From assembly GCA_033398695.1 (NCBI GenBank), contig CM065802.1, positions 147,918,096-147,982,095 of the forward strand: DNA of 64,000 nucleotides, read 5' to 3'. The position numbers and the translations under genes are program-made. This document shows, piece after piece, positions 20,906 to 31,341 of this stretch. The notes below the pieces were generated by a model. That model was not told the origin of the DNA. It made no database searches and saw only the letters and a list, made by a program, of their open reading frames with translations. The stretch comes from Orobanche coerulescens. Its lineage: Eukaryota > Streptophyta > Magnoliopsida > Lamiales > Orobanchaceae. Every line of letters starts with the position of its first letter. The first letter of the stretch is position 1.

Positions 20906-21061
20906 GTTACGTACATTAGCCACCACTTGCTAACGTACGTAAGCTGTGTTACGTACGTAAGCCATAAGGTCCTTACGTACGTAACCAAAAAGGCAGAAAT
21001 GCCTGTACCATTTTGCACAGGCCGTTACGTACGTAACCAAAGGTGTGTTACGTACGTAATA
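20906..21061 (-). promoter_or_regulatory. G2 3' LTR palindrome cluster
   Basis: Perfect TTACGTACGTAA palindromes at 20949-20960, 20973-20984 and 21048-21059, and GTTACGTACGTAAC at 21024-21037, plus imperfect ones near 20906 and 20930. Confidence 0.8.
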
Positions 21062-21590
21062 TCCCTTCGTGGGGAGTACAGACCAGAATTTAGACAAGAG
21101 AGGGGGGGTACCGAAAAGAGTCGAAATACAACGGTGAACAATTCATGATGGTATGAACGTAAAGGATTCGAGGCGGCGAATGAAAGTGGTAAAAGAAAAC
21201 ATATTCCCGACTAACCAAAGGTTCGGAAAACAACAACCATCGTAATTATCCCAAAACTTTGGGAAATTACGTAACGGCCCAAAACATTTGAAATGAACGA
21301 TACATGGTCGAAACACCAAACAAAAGCTCACAACACGCATAATAACATGAGATGGATCCTCGGCAACCCCGAAACGGTGGTTCCGAACGACGATTTACGA
21401 GAATACCCAAATAGCGACGAAAACAACATAAAACACCTAATCGAGTAAAACGAGTCCGAAACAAGCTCGAACGACAAAAAGTCCAATATTAAATATCCTC
21501 GAAATGTCAATACGGTTACGATCGAGTTTCCAAAAATGAAAATACACCAAAACGAGAATATCAAGAGAAAGGAAAAATGCGGATATTACA

Positions 21591-21607
21591 TTCTACCCCT
21601 CTAAAAA
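21591..21607 (-). other. G2 polypurine tract
   Basis: The minus strand reads TTTTTAGAGGGGTAGAA up to the 3' LTR. Confidence 0.85.
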
Positions 21608-21625
21608 CAAGTTTCGTCCCGAAAC

Positions 21626-24565
21626 TTAAGAAATAAACAACTCGGGGTACTTAGCACGCATGCTATCCTCGGTTTCCCAAGTTGCCTCCTCGACATCATG
21701 TCTCGACCACTGCACTTTGACCAAAGGGATGGTCTTATGCCTCAGTCGCTTCTCACGGTGCTCCAAAATCTTTAAGGGACGCTCCTCGAAGGTAATGTCC
21801 TCTGCAATATCGATCTCACCAAAGTCGATGGTGTGACTAGGATCCGGAACATATTTCCTCAGCTGCGAAACATGGAAAACGCTATGAACATGACTTAAGG
21901 CCGGAGGTAACGCCAAACGGTATGCTAACCCACCTACTCGCTCGAGAATCTCGAAGGGTCCAATAAATCTCGGACTTAAGTTCCCCTTTTTCCCGAAACG
22001 GAAAACTCCTCTCGTCGGCGACACCTTCAGCAAAACGTGGTCTCCCACCTCGAATTCTAAAGGTCGACGACGGACATCGGCATATGACTTATGTCGACTC
22101 TGGGCAGTCAACATTCGTTCCCGAAATACTTCTATCTTCTGCCTCGTTTCTAAAACGATATCCGGCTCGGTCCCGACCAAATCGAACGTCTCATTCCAAC
22201 AAATCGGTGATCGACAACTCCGCCCATAAAGTGCCTCATACGGTGCCATCCGAATCGACGCGTGCCAACTATTGTTGTATGTGAATTCGATCAATGGCAA
22301 ATGCTCCTCCCAGTCATTGCTCCAATCGAGAGCACAAGCACGCAACATATCCTCAAATGTCTGGATAGTGCGTTCCGACTGTCCATCTGACTGGGGATGA
22401 AAAGAGGTACTCAAACGCAAATGAGTACCCAACGACTTATGCACCACTTCCCAAAAGTGCGATACAAAATGGCCATCACGATCCGAAACAATAGAGTTCG
22501 GAGTACCGTGAAGCCTCACAATCTGCGTGATAAACACACGAGCCAACTTCTCTGGGCCCCAAGTGTCCTTGATGCCCAGAAAATGTGCCGACTTGGTCAG
22601 ACGATCAACAATCACCCATATCATATTCATGCCCGACCTCGATCTTGGCAAACTCGTAATGAAATCCATCGATATATCTTCCCATTTCCATTTCGGAACA
22701 GGAAGTGACTGCAATAACCCAGATGGTCGCTGATGCTCGATTTTGACCTGCTGGCAAGTCAAACATCTCGCTACAAACTGTGCGACCTCCTCCTTCATAT
22801 CGTTACACCAGAAATTTCTCCTCAGGTCCTTGTACATCTTACTCGAACCGGGATGAACGGAGTAAGGCGTAGCATGGGCCTCACGTAAAATACTCTGCCT
22901 CAAATCCAAGTCGTTCGGTACACAAAACTGACTCTGGAATCTCAACACACCATCTTCATGAATCACAAACCCAGGAGACTTTCCCTTACGAACATTCTCT
23001 CGAATTTGCACAATCATCAGATCATCCAGCTGTTTCAGTTTAATTTCATCGACCTGAGACGACGAAATCTCTAAAGCACAGAGTCGCCCTACGGCTCCAG
23101 GCAACGAAATCTCAACACTCAACTCAATCAAATCCCGCTGGAGCACGGTTAGAGACGTAAGGATCTCAAGTGTCCGTAACGAGACTGGTTTCCGACTCAA
23201 GGCGTCGGCCACGACGTTCGCCTTGCCCGGATGATAAAGGGTTTCAAGGTCATAATCCTTAATCAACTCTAACCACTTCTTCTGCCTCATATTTAACTCC
23301 CGCTGAGTAAATATGTGCTTCAGACTTTTATTATCGGTAAAAATCTGACATGCGGAGCCAAAAAGATAGTGACGCCAAATCTTGAGCGCAAAAACAACTG
23401 CCGCTAACTCCAAATCGTGAGTAGGGTAGTTAAGTTCATACAGCCTCAACTGCCTCGACGCATAAGCAATGGTCTTGCCGCGCTGCATCAATACGCACCC
23501 AAGACCCTGACCCGAAGCATCACTGTAAACAGCAAAACCCTCGTTGCCACACGGCAATGCTAAAACCGGGGCTGAAGTCAAACGCCTCTTCAGCTCCTCA
23601 AAACTCGACTGTCTCTTGTCATTCCAGACGAACTTCTCGGACTTCTGGAGACACTGTGTAAGTGGCCGAGCCAGTTTCGAGAAACCCTCGATGAACCTAC
23701 GGTAGTATCCGGCCAGACCCAAGAAACTACGGATCTCCTTCGCATTCTTGGGCGGTGCTAAATCCAACACTGCCTCAATCTTCTGCGGATCCACTCGAAT
23801 TTCCTCAGCTGAAATCACGTGACCGAAAAACATCACTTCCTTCATCCAGAACTCACATTTCGAGAACTTCGCATAGAGTTGCTCGGTCCCCAAAATGTCT
23901 AACACTATCCGCAAATGATGGGCATGCTCTTCCTCATTCCTCGAATAAATAAGAATATCATCAATGAAGACGACGACACACTTATCCAAATACTCGATAA
24001 AGACTTTGTTTATCAACTGCATGAGCACCGCCGGCGCATTAGTTAACCCGAAAGGCATAACTACGAACTCATAATGTCCATATCTCGTCCGAAAAGCTGT
24101 TTTCGGCACGTCGGTCTCTCTCACCCGAAGCTGATAGTACCCCGATCTCAAATCAATCTTCGAGAATACCGCAGCTCCCTGCAACTGATCGAACAAGTTG
24201 TCAATCCTCGGTAAAGGATACCTGTTCTTGATGGTCACCTTGTTTAGTTCGCGATAGTCAATACCCAAACGCAGTGAACCATCCTTCTTCCGCACAAACA
24301 GGACTGGTGCGCCCCAAGGCGAGGCACTCGGTCGAACATACCCCGACTCAAGAAGCTCACTCAATTGCTTCTTCAACTCGGCCATCTCTGAAGGTGCCAT
24401 GCGATACGGCGCCTTCGAAATCGGAGCCGCGCCCGGCTCTAACTCTATAGCAAACTCGACCTCACGATCCGGTGGCAATCCCGGCAACTCGTCAGGAAAT
24501 ACATCAGGAAACTCACTAATGACTGGAATCGATGAAAGCTCGACTCCACCATCCTCCGCCTTCAA
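21626..24565 (-). CDS. G2 pol: RT-RNase H-integrase-chromodomain-like protein (979 codons)
   Basis: Open from [12 protein letters not shown] to the stop at 21626. RT spans about residues 55-260 with [16 protein letters not shown] and the catalytic FIDD at 200-203. RNase H begins at [10 protein letters not shown] (347-356) and ends near [15 protein letters not shown] (445-459). Integrase has an HHCC zinc region (about 564-604) and the triad D634, D695 and E731, giving the usual D-60-D-35-E spacing. A tail ending [12 protein letters not shown] (957-968) fits the chromodomain-like end of Tekay/Del-type chromoviruses. The first Met lies just after an in-frame TGA (about 24570) that separates it from gag-protease, so the natural polyprotein start is upstream. 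By sequence these enzymes could be active; expression as a fusion is blocked. Confidence 0.95.
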   Translation of the reverse strand: MKAEDGGVELSSIPVISEFPDVFPDELPGLPPDREVEFAIELEPGAAPISKAPYRMAPSEMAELKKQLSELLESGYVRPSASPWGAPVLFVRKKDGSLRLGIDYRELNKVTIKNRYPLPRIDNLFDQLQGAAVFSKIDLRSGYYQLRVRETDVPKTAFRTRYGHYEFVVMPFGLTNAPAVLMQLINKVFIEYLDKCVVVFIDDILIYSRNEEEHAHHLRIVLDILGTEQLYAKFSKCEFWMKEVMFFGHVISAEEIRVDPQKIEAVLDLAPPKNAKEIRSFLGLAGYYRRFIEGFSKLARPLTQCLQKSEKFVWNDKRQSSFEELKRRLTSAPVLALPCGNEGFAVYSDASGQGLGCVLMQRGKTIAYASRQLRLYELNYPTHDLELAAVVFALKIWRHYLFGSACQIFTDNKSLKHIFTQRELNMRQKKWLELIKDYDLETLYHPGKANVVADALSRKPVSLRTLEILTSLTVLQRDLIELSVEISLPGAVGRLCALEISSSQVDEIKLKQLDDLMIVQIRENVRKGKSPGFVIHEDGVLRFQSQFCVPNDLDLRQSILREAHATPYSVHPGSSKMYKDLRRNFWCNDMKEEVAQFVARCLTCQQVKIEHQRPSGLLQSLPVPKWKWEDISMDFITSLPRSRSGMNMIWVIVDRLTKSAHFLGIKDTWGPEKLARVFITQIVRLHGTPNSIVSDRDGHFVSHFWEVVHKSLGTHLRLSTSFHPQSDGQSERTIQTFEDMLRACALDWSNDWEEHLPLIEFTYNNSWHASIRMAPYEALYGRSCRSPICWNETFDLVGTEPDIVLETRQKIEVFRERMLTAQSRHKSYADVRRRPLEFEVGDHVLLKVSPTRGVFRFGKKGNLSPRFIGPFEILERVGGLAYRLALPPALSHVHSVFHVSQLRKYVPDPSHTIDFGEIDIAEDITFEERPLKILEHREKRLRHKTIPLVKVQWSRHDVEEATWETEDSMRAKYPELFIS

Positions 24566-26259
24566 GGCATATCACCAATAACCAGTACACCCCTTTCGCA
24601 GGAGTCTCATCGCCTTCAAGGCATTAATAACAAACTTCTGGTTTCCCCTCTTTCGTCCCGCGAAAGAGTGCTCGGTGCCATCCTCGGCTAACATGGTGAT
24701 GATTCTCGTGTGGTAGTTCATGATTGCGCCATGTCGCTCGAGCCAATCATCCCAGAGAATCAAATCCTCACCCTAAATACCCACAACGATAAGATTAGAG
24801 GGCCAAGCCCTCTCACAAATAAACACAGAACAGTCCCGGACCTCTCAATCATCGACAATTCTATCACCGCTAGGAAGTTTAACGATGAAAGGCTCGTAAG
24901 GTGATAAGCAGTAAAGACTCAATCGGCGTACACACTCCAGCGATATGAACGAATGTGTAGCACCCGAATCGAAAAGCACACTGATAGGATGAGAATGGAT
25001 ATGAACGGTACATGTAGCCACAGTGGCTGCTGGATCATCGGCCCTCCTCATCTCATAGATACGCGGTTGGGCAGAGCCGACACTGGAAGCTCCACCTCTA
25101 GCGGGCTGACCTTGACCTCTACCTCGAACGGCACCCGGCGGAGGCTGCGGAGCAAATGACCCCTGATTCACACTCGGCTCCATAGGTGCTGGAAAAGAAG
25201 TCTGAGCACCAAGAAGCCGTCTTACCCGCTCACAAAAGGAAGCCTTGTGGCCCGACTGACCACAATTATAACAAATCAGAGGCGGACGAGGACACTCCCG
25301 GTTCCAATGGCCCGGTTCGCCACAGTTAAAGCATTTGGTATCCCAAACGAAGGCACTGGCAGTACCTCGATAGCCACAGAGAAACGAGCCGAATTACCTC
25401 CAGGAATATTCGCAGACTGAGACTTCTGCTGACCTCCACCCTTGTGACCCGAGAAATTTCCGGCGGATTTCTACTTCTTACTTTCCTGAGCCGCCGCACT
25501 GGCCGTCATCAACATATCATAGGCAAGAGCTCGACTCTGATAATCCTTCAGGGTAGTGCAGACAAGTCCAGACATGTAGTCCCGAATCGACAGTTTCATC
25601 CGTCTGGAAAAGTGAAAAATTTTGTCGCTCTCCTCGACAACTTGGGTCTTCATATAACCCAACTCCTTGTTAAAATCGGCAATAGCTTGGGATACGGGAA
25701 TATCCTGAGGTTGAGCATCATAGAAGGCATGGACTCGAGCCTGTCTAACCGGCCACGGGCAATATTCAGTTTCCATCAATTCCTGAAATTTAGCCCACGA
25801 AGCAACATGATCTTTGGGCCCAACGGCCTCCCACCAATCCATAGCGTCCCCAGCGAGAAAGTACTGGGCAATAGGGACTTTACGGTCCTCGGGACAGTTG
25901 GTGGCAATGAAGACTTTAGATACCTCCTTGATCCACCCTTCCCAGCCGATCGGGTCTGATGCTCCCGAGAACTGAGGAGGATGCATCTTGATGACATCTT
26001 GGAGCCAACGGTCTGCTCCGCCCCGATTAGCATGGGCCTTATCCGGCTTCTGAACCACCTAAGCTATCTCCGCCACTTGGTTTACCATTTGCTGCATAAC
26101 GGCCGCAATACCAAGGTCGGCGCGCTCCTGAGAATATGCATGACTATGACGGTCACCGGTACTGCCGGCTCCCGAAGAATGCGACGTGGCCGCCCCACCG
26201 GCTGCCCCACGTCCTCAGCTATGTCCACGACCACGACCACGGTTTCCTCCGGCATCCAT
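24566..26259 (-). pseudogene. G2 gag-protease, broken
   Basis: From the ATG at 26257-26259 (MDAGGNRGRGRGHS) the minus strand encodes a Gly-Arg-rich start and a gag core (VIKMHPPQFSGASDP, KVPIAQYFLAGDAMDWWEAV, YCPWPVRQARVHAF). Two CCHC knuckles lie near 25330 and 25250 (CFNCGEPGHWNREC, CYNCGQSGHKASFC), and a retropepsin-like protease follows with an intact LFDSGATHSFIS near 24945. Breaks are TGA at codon 15, TAG in IA*VV (near 26060), TAG after ESKK (near 25470), a frame change near 25400, TGA/TAG changes in the protease tail, and TGA in GYW*Y near 24570. Several stops replace Gln or Arg codons. Confidence 0.9.
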
Positions 26260-26260
26260 A

Positions 26261-26379
26261 CTGGTGTTAAGAGATAACAAAAGTATATCGATAATGAGTA
26301 AGGGAGGAAAAAAAGCAACTACGATTCAAGAAGTGGAAATACAATGCAAGAAACAAAAGGGCCGAATAAGAAAACTTAC
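26261..26379 (-). other. Possible leader intron of G2 (119 nt)
   Basis: On the minus strand GTGCTC is followed by GTAAGTTTTC (donor at 26379), and the segment ends in ACACCAG (26261-26263) directly before TATGGATGCC, the gag start. The donor context is identical to that of G1 (GTGCTCGTAAGTTTT). Confidence 0.5.
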
Positions 26380-26484
26380 GAGCACTAGAAGTACCGAGAT
26401 GCTGGCAGCGGTGTGACAATATGCAAAACAAAACACAACTAGACCCAAATAACCGACAAGCCTAGGTATCCATAAACCTAGTTT

Positions 26485-26496
26485 GCTCTGATACCA
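26485..26496 (-). other. G2 primer-binding site
   Basis: TGGTATCAGAGC on the minus strand, 5 nt from the 5' LTR. Confidence 0.92.
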
Positions 26497-26501
26497 TTTT
26501 C

Positions 26502-28603
26502 TGTAATACCCCCGAGATATTCAGAGTATATTACAGCGCCGTGGACCCCTGCATGGGACCCACCAGGCTACAACAAGAAAACACCACTCGACTAACCATC
26601 TCGGTTAGCGAGGACACATATTTAAATAATACAACAATCAAAGATACGCCCGGAGTAACCGGCGAATTAAGCATCAACCGACAATGTAGCAATTTAAGGT
26701 AATACAAACGGAGTTCGAAATGAAAAGCCTAAGTACTCGCGTGTACAATCTATCAGTTTCTAAATGTGGGAACAAACATATCGAAGTGGACAAAAGAAAT
26801 AAGAAGACCCAAATGCACATGTCAACGACCCTGGCCAACATCCTCGTACTGTCGCAGCGCCCGCTCGTCCGGAAAAACATAACCTGAAATCCATAACAAG
26901 AATTTCCCCAAAACGGGTCCCCAAAGGGGTTAGCAATTACGCTAGTACAAGTAATCAAGGCAAACCGATCGATTACTCATATCATAGTACATGCACCAAA
27001 ACATTTCAAAAACCAAAACCAGACATGTCTTTTTCCGGAAACAAACAGTCAAATAATCAATTTGCCTAGGACCAAGACGCCACCATGAATCCCACTCGAG
27101 GCCTCTAAGGACCCTCCCGAGCTGGCCACTTAATAAAAACAAGTCACGCACAGGCATCGCCTAGGACCAGGATGCCACCATGAATCCCACCCGAGGCCTC
27201 TAAGGACCCTCCCGAGCTGGCTAGCGAAACAAACTCATGAATCCAGAGTGAAGTCATAGATTCCCCCGAGGCCCCGTCGGACCCTCCCGAGGTGAGTAAA
27301 GCACACAAAATATACATTACCATTTCATGTTAAGCATAAAGGTTTCCAAAAATACTTGCCTTGAATAATAGACGACGCAACGAACGGAAGAAAAGACGCC
27401 GACGAATGCTAGGGACCGATAATTACGAACCTAACAATTCGGAGAACACTATCACAACCAACTCTAGACGAATACAGAAATGGAATACAACCGAAAACCC
27501 GCCTACGGTTCATGTATATTCGTATAGAAATAACAACGAGGGCGGGCCACCACCGAACCCTCTCGAATACGCAACAACCACGAAATATACCATGAATCCG
27601 TAAGGAGAACAAGAATACTAGCAAGATTAATCATACTCATCATGAATTAATCTATCATACAGAACGAATCGGATGAAAACGTGAAAACCCCCCAATTTAC
27701 CCAAAACAAGGTTTTAGGAGTTTACCTCGAATTAATGATGAAGAACACGATTAGATGTTGATAATATACTCCAAAAAGTCGAAGAAGATGATGGCTTGGA
27801 GTTACAAAGCTTCAAATCGCCGGAAATGCCAAGAAAATCGCCTAGGAGTCGGATGGGGAGGAGGAGAAATGATAATGGCCGAAATCGGTAAACTCCTGGG
27901 TTTATAAACCCAGGCCGCGTTATGTACGTTAGCCACCACTTACTAACGTACGTAAGTTGTGTTACGTACGTAAGCCATAAGGTCCTTACGTACGTAACCA
28001 AAAAGGCAGAAATTCCTGTACCATTTTGCATAGGCCGTTACGTACGTAACCAAAGGTGTGTTACATACGTAACATCCCTTCCTAGGGAGTACAGACCAGA
28101 ATTTAGACAAGAGAGGGGGGGTACCGGAAAGAGTCGAAATACAACGGTGAACAATTCATGATGGTACGAACGTAAAGGATTCGAGGCGGCGAATGAAAGT
28201 GGTAAAAGAAAACATATTCCCGACTAACCAAAGGTTCGGAAAACAACAACCATCGTAATTATCCCAAAACTTTGGGAAATTACGTAACGGCCCAAAACAT
28301 CTGAAATGAACGATACATGGTCGAAACACCAAACAAAAGCTCACAACACGCATAATAACATGAGATGGATCCTCGGCAACCCCGAAACGGTGGTTCCGAA
28401 CGACGATTTACGAGAATACCCAAATAGCGACGAAAACAACATAAAACACCTAATCGAGTAAAACGAGTCCGAAACAAGCTCGAACGACAAAAAGTCCAAT
28501 ATTAAATATCCTCGAAATGTCAATACGGTTACGATCGAGTTTCCAAAAATGAAAATACACCAAAACGAGAATATCAAGAGAAAGGAAAAATGCGGATATT
28601 ACA
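26502..28603 (-). repeat. G2 5' LTR (2102 bp)
   Basis: Partner of 19492-21590. Palindrome cluster at about 27918-28071, TATA palindrome at 27895-27914, and GAGGCCCCGTCGGACCC at 27268-27284. Confidence 0.95.
27918..28071 (-). promoter_or_regulatory. G2 5' LTR palindrome cluster and promoter
   Basis: The same spaced ACGTACGT palindromes as in the 3' LTR, with a few decayed by C>T or G>A (GTTACATACGTAAC, TTATGTACG). The TATA box is at 27901-27908 on the minus strand. Confidence 0.75.
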
Positions 28604-28608
28604 AAAAA

Positions 28609-28689
28609 ATCAAGAGCTACCTCAAGCACAAGCAAAAGGAGATGACTCTTGAAGACTTGATTGTGAAATTGCGCATCGAGTCTGACGTG
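28609..28689 (+). pseudogene. K gag, second part (between G2 and L1)
   Basis: 81 nt encoding IKSYLKHKQKEMTLEDLIV and KLRIESDV, the well-known end of the copia gag core. It is contiguous with block one after G2 is removed and with block three after L1 is removed. Confidence 0.88.
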
Positions 28690-31341
28690 TGTAACACCCC
28701 CAATCCACTCAGGGATATTACACGCCGTAGACCCTCTCCTCGAAGATCTACCAGGCTGGTAACAACATTTAACATCTCGACAATGCCTTCAAGGCTAAAT
28801 GACTCAGTAGACCGATTTGGTCTTTGAATAAAATATACAACTCAATTACAACATATACCCACGCAGGGGTCAAAGTATAATAAACTCCCGTACAACGGGG
28901 AAAAGATACTGCAGCGGAAAAGAAAATACAACTAGACCAATACGACATCAACGGATCCTCGTGTGATTAGTATCGTTCATCTTTCATCATCCTTCGTGCC
29001 GACCCTGTGTTATGCTCCAAAACCTGAATGCAAAAATAGACATCCACCCCCCGAATACTCGGGGGTTAGCAAAACTCCACTGTTTTGCTAGTGCAAATAC
29101 AAAGTGCAAATACGAGCCATACAATTCACATTCCACGAATAACAATAACCAGGAATCCTCAAAGATCCAAACAAAACGAAAAGTACTTCTCGAGGCAAGG
29201 GTTTGAGAAAACATTTCAAAATCAAAATACCATAAACCAATGGAAATAATTTATAATACGGTTTAGAATGCCATCGAGAGTTTTAATAGAAAACCATTTA
29301 GGATTATCAAATCCTACTTTTCAAAATCCACAAGACAAAAGGGGTCACCGCCCCAAAAGTTTACTTTTCGTAAAATCACCTTTACCAAACCGTTGGGATT
29401 TTAGCCCCAAATCCGTAAAATGACTTTTACAAAACCATTGGGATTTTAGCCCCAAATCTCATCAACTCACAGTACACAAGAACGACCACAAGGTTCGTCT
29501 CCCAACATCAAAATCCACAAATAAAGGATTTAAAACAAACAACAAAATACTCTAGAGCCATCCTAGCCAAGTAGGCCAAACGAACAACTTACCTCTTACA
29601 CACTTAGTCAATGCATGCAATCATGAAAACCGTTCAAAAGCACTCATTTCCGGAAATGCCAATGATCAAACCACATTTGTAAAATGCACCACAATTAACC
29701 GGACCCACGGCCGTGGATCCTCGCCGAGACCCCGTCGGATCTAACCCACAGTGGTTAAAAGCAAGCTCGCGGTTCCACAGCTTCGTGGAGCCCTACCGAG
29801 ACCCCGTCGGATCTAACCCGCAGTGAGCATACACACACACACGTTACTCATGCAATACTAACATGCTAAGAATGTAAGTTCATTAAGAATACTCACTAGA
29901 GATGGCCATTAACTCGACACCATTATCAAACTCTTCAAAACACAATAACAAGATTAAATACGGAATACATGATTCCATAACTTTAAACAAGGGGAGTATC
30001 ATCATCAAATCCTTCAACGTTCAAAATAATCAAATCATAATCAATTCCCAAAACACACCGTTCACAAAACACACACGCATTTGAAAGAAAGCCTTTAACG
30101 AGGCCAAATCGAAATCTTTTGAAACTTCGTTTCAAACAACCAAACAAACACACTAATACGATCACCGATCATCATATCCACAAAATAAGAAAAGTATGGG
30201 CAAGGTACTTGCCTCGAAATCACAATCGCAACGAGACGACGGATAGACGCGGTCGAATAGCCCGAACCCCGAACAATATCAAGAACGCGATAAAGACCAC
30301 GAGTATTACGAGAATAACACCACACGAATCATCAATCACCAAACGGAATTCAACATCGGAATCCTGACACCTATAAACCTCCGGAAGTAACAATAACACA
30401 TGGTTACGACGAGAATCAAGGCCAAAACAACGGAAATCCCAACAAACTATCGAAGGGAAACTCATTGGGACATTTAATCGAACACTAAATGTTCAATAAT
30501 TCCCAAGAACACTCGAATCGTCGATCGAGTTAAACAAACTTGATATATGGATATACAACCCATAGAACATGATTAATAACATCATACTACACCAATCGAT
30601 GTATCAAAATCGGATTAGAAACGAAATCAAGAACAATTTCTCCAAAAAGTCAACTTGAAGGATAATCAAGAAATATACCTTGATTTGGATGAAGGATTCA
30701 AGTAGAGGTCGAAAATCTACAACAAGACTTGAGGTAGATGATCTCTACAAGTTTTGGAGCACTCAAATCACCCAAGAATCGCCCACAATCGCCTAAGATG
30801 AAGGAGGAAGAAGAGAGGAGAAAAAATGAAGTTTTTCTCCTCGCAACCGCTAAAAACGCAGAAGCCTGTGCCGCGGCACAGGACAAGTGTGCCGCGGCCC
30901 AGGGCCACCAAAAACGCCTAGGAATCAGCTTAGTGCCGCGGCACAGCCTGAGTGTGCCGCGGCACACGGTTCAGCCCCCTTCAACACCAAAAAGGCACAC
31001 CGTGCAGTCTTCGCTATTTCGACCATAACTCCTTAGTCTGGACTCCGATTGACTCACCGTTTGAACCATTGGAAAGCTAACTTGATTCTCTATAATGTTG
31101 CAAAGATTCAGAATTTTTGGAGTTTCCAAGAATTAATGGTGACTTTACAAAGTCGAACTCCCACGTGAAAAAGTCGATTAAGGACACGGAACTCAACAAA
31201 ACGACACCGAAACGAACTCGGATGACAAAAAGTGCAGAATTAATCATTCTCGGAATGACGAAACGGTCATGATAAAGTTGTAAAAACGAAATTCCTCCGA
31301 AAAAAAGAAAATTACCGAAATTCGAAATTGCGGATATTACA
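28690..31341 (-). repeat. L1 3' LTR (2652 bp)
   Basis: Paired with 33949-36583. Contains two GAGACCCCGTCGGATC motifs (29726-29741, 29798-29813), two ATTTTAGCCCCAAATC units (about 29399 and 29443) and the GC palindrome cluster at 30865-30967. I see no clear TATA box. Confidence 0.95.
30865..30967 (-). promoter_or_regulatory. L1 3' LTR palindrome cluster (GCCGCGGC type)
   Basis: Perfect palindromes CCTGTGCCGCGGCACAGG (30865-30882), GTGCCGCGGCAC (30933-30944) and GTGTGCCGCGGCACAC (30952-30967), plus a partial one near 30890. It occupies the same LTR position as the ACGTACGT clusters of G1/G2 but has an unrelated sequence. Confidence 0.78.

Larger units (their letters stand above)
19492..21590 (-). 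repeat. G2 3' LTR (2099 bp)
   Basis: Paired with 26502-28603. Contains two GGCCTCTAAGGACCCTCC-containing copies (about 20080 and 20180), a GAGGCCCCATCGGACCC motif (20258-20274), a TATA box in a palindrome (20882-20901) and an ACGTACGT palindrome cluster. The 518 bp from 21073 on are nearly identical to the partner; sampled stretches elsewhere differ by about 5%. Confidence 0.95.
19492..28603 (-). mobile_element. G2: chromovirus-like gypsy element, pol open
   Basis: It starts TGTAACACCC and ends GATATTACA on the plus strand. Target copies are AAAAC (19487-19491) and AAAAA (28604-28608), one mismatch. The 5' LTR is on the right. Primer site, possible leader intron, broken gag-protease, an intact 979-codon RT-RNase H-integrase-chromodomain-like frame and a polypurine tract follow on the minus strand. 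It lies in the gag of K. It is the best-preserved gypsy element here, but gag is disrupted. Confidence 0.95.

Noticed and set aside
21328..21564. A 78-codon frame present identically in both G2 LTRs (also 28341-28577)
   Set aside because: It lies in the nearly identical part of the LTR pair, has no motif and no start context; identity reflects LTR duplication or conversion, not coding selection.
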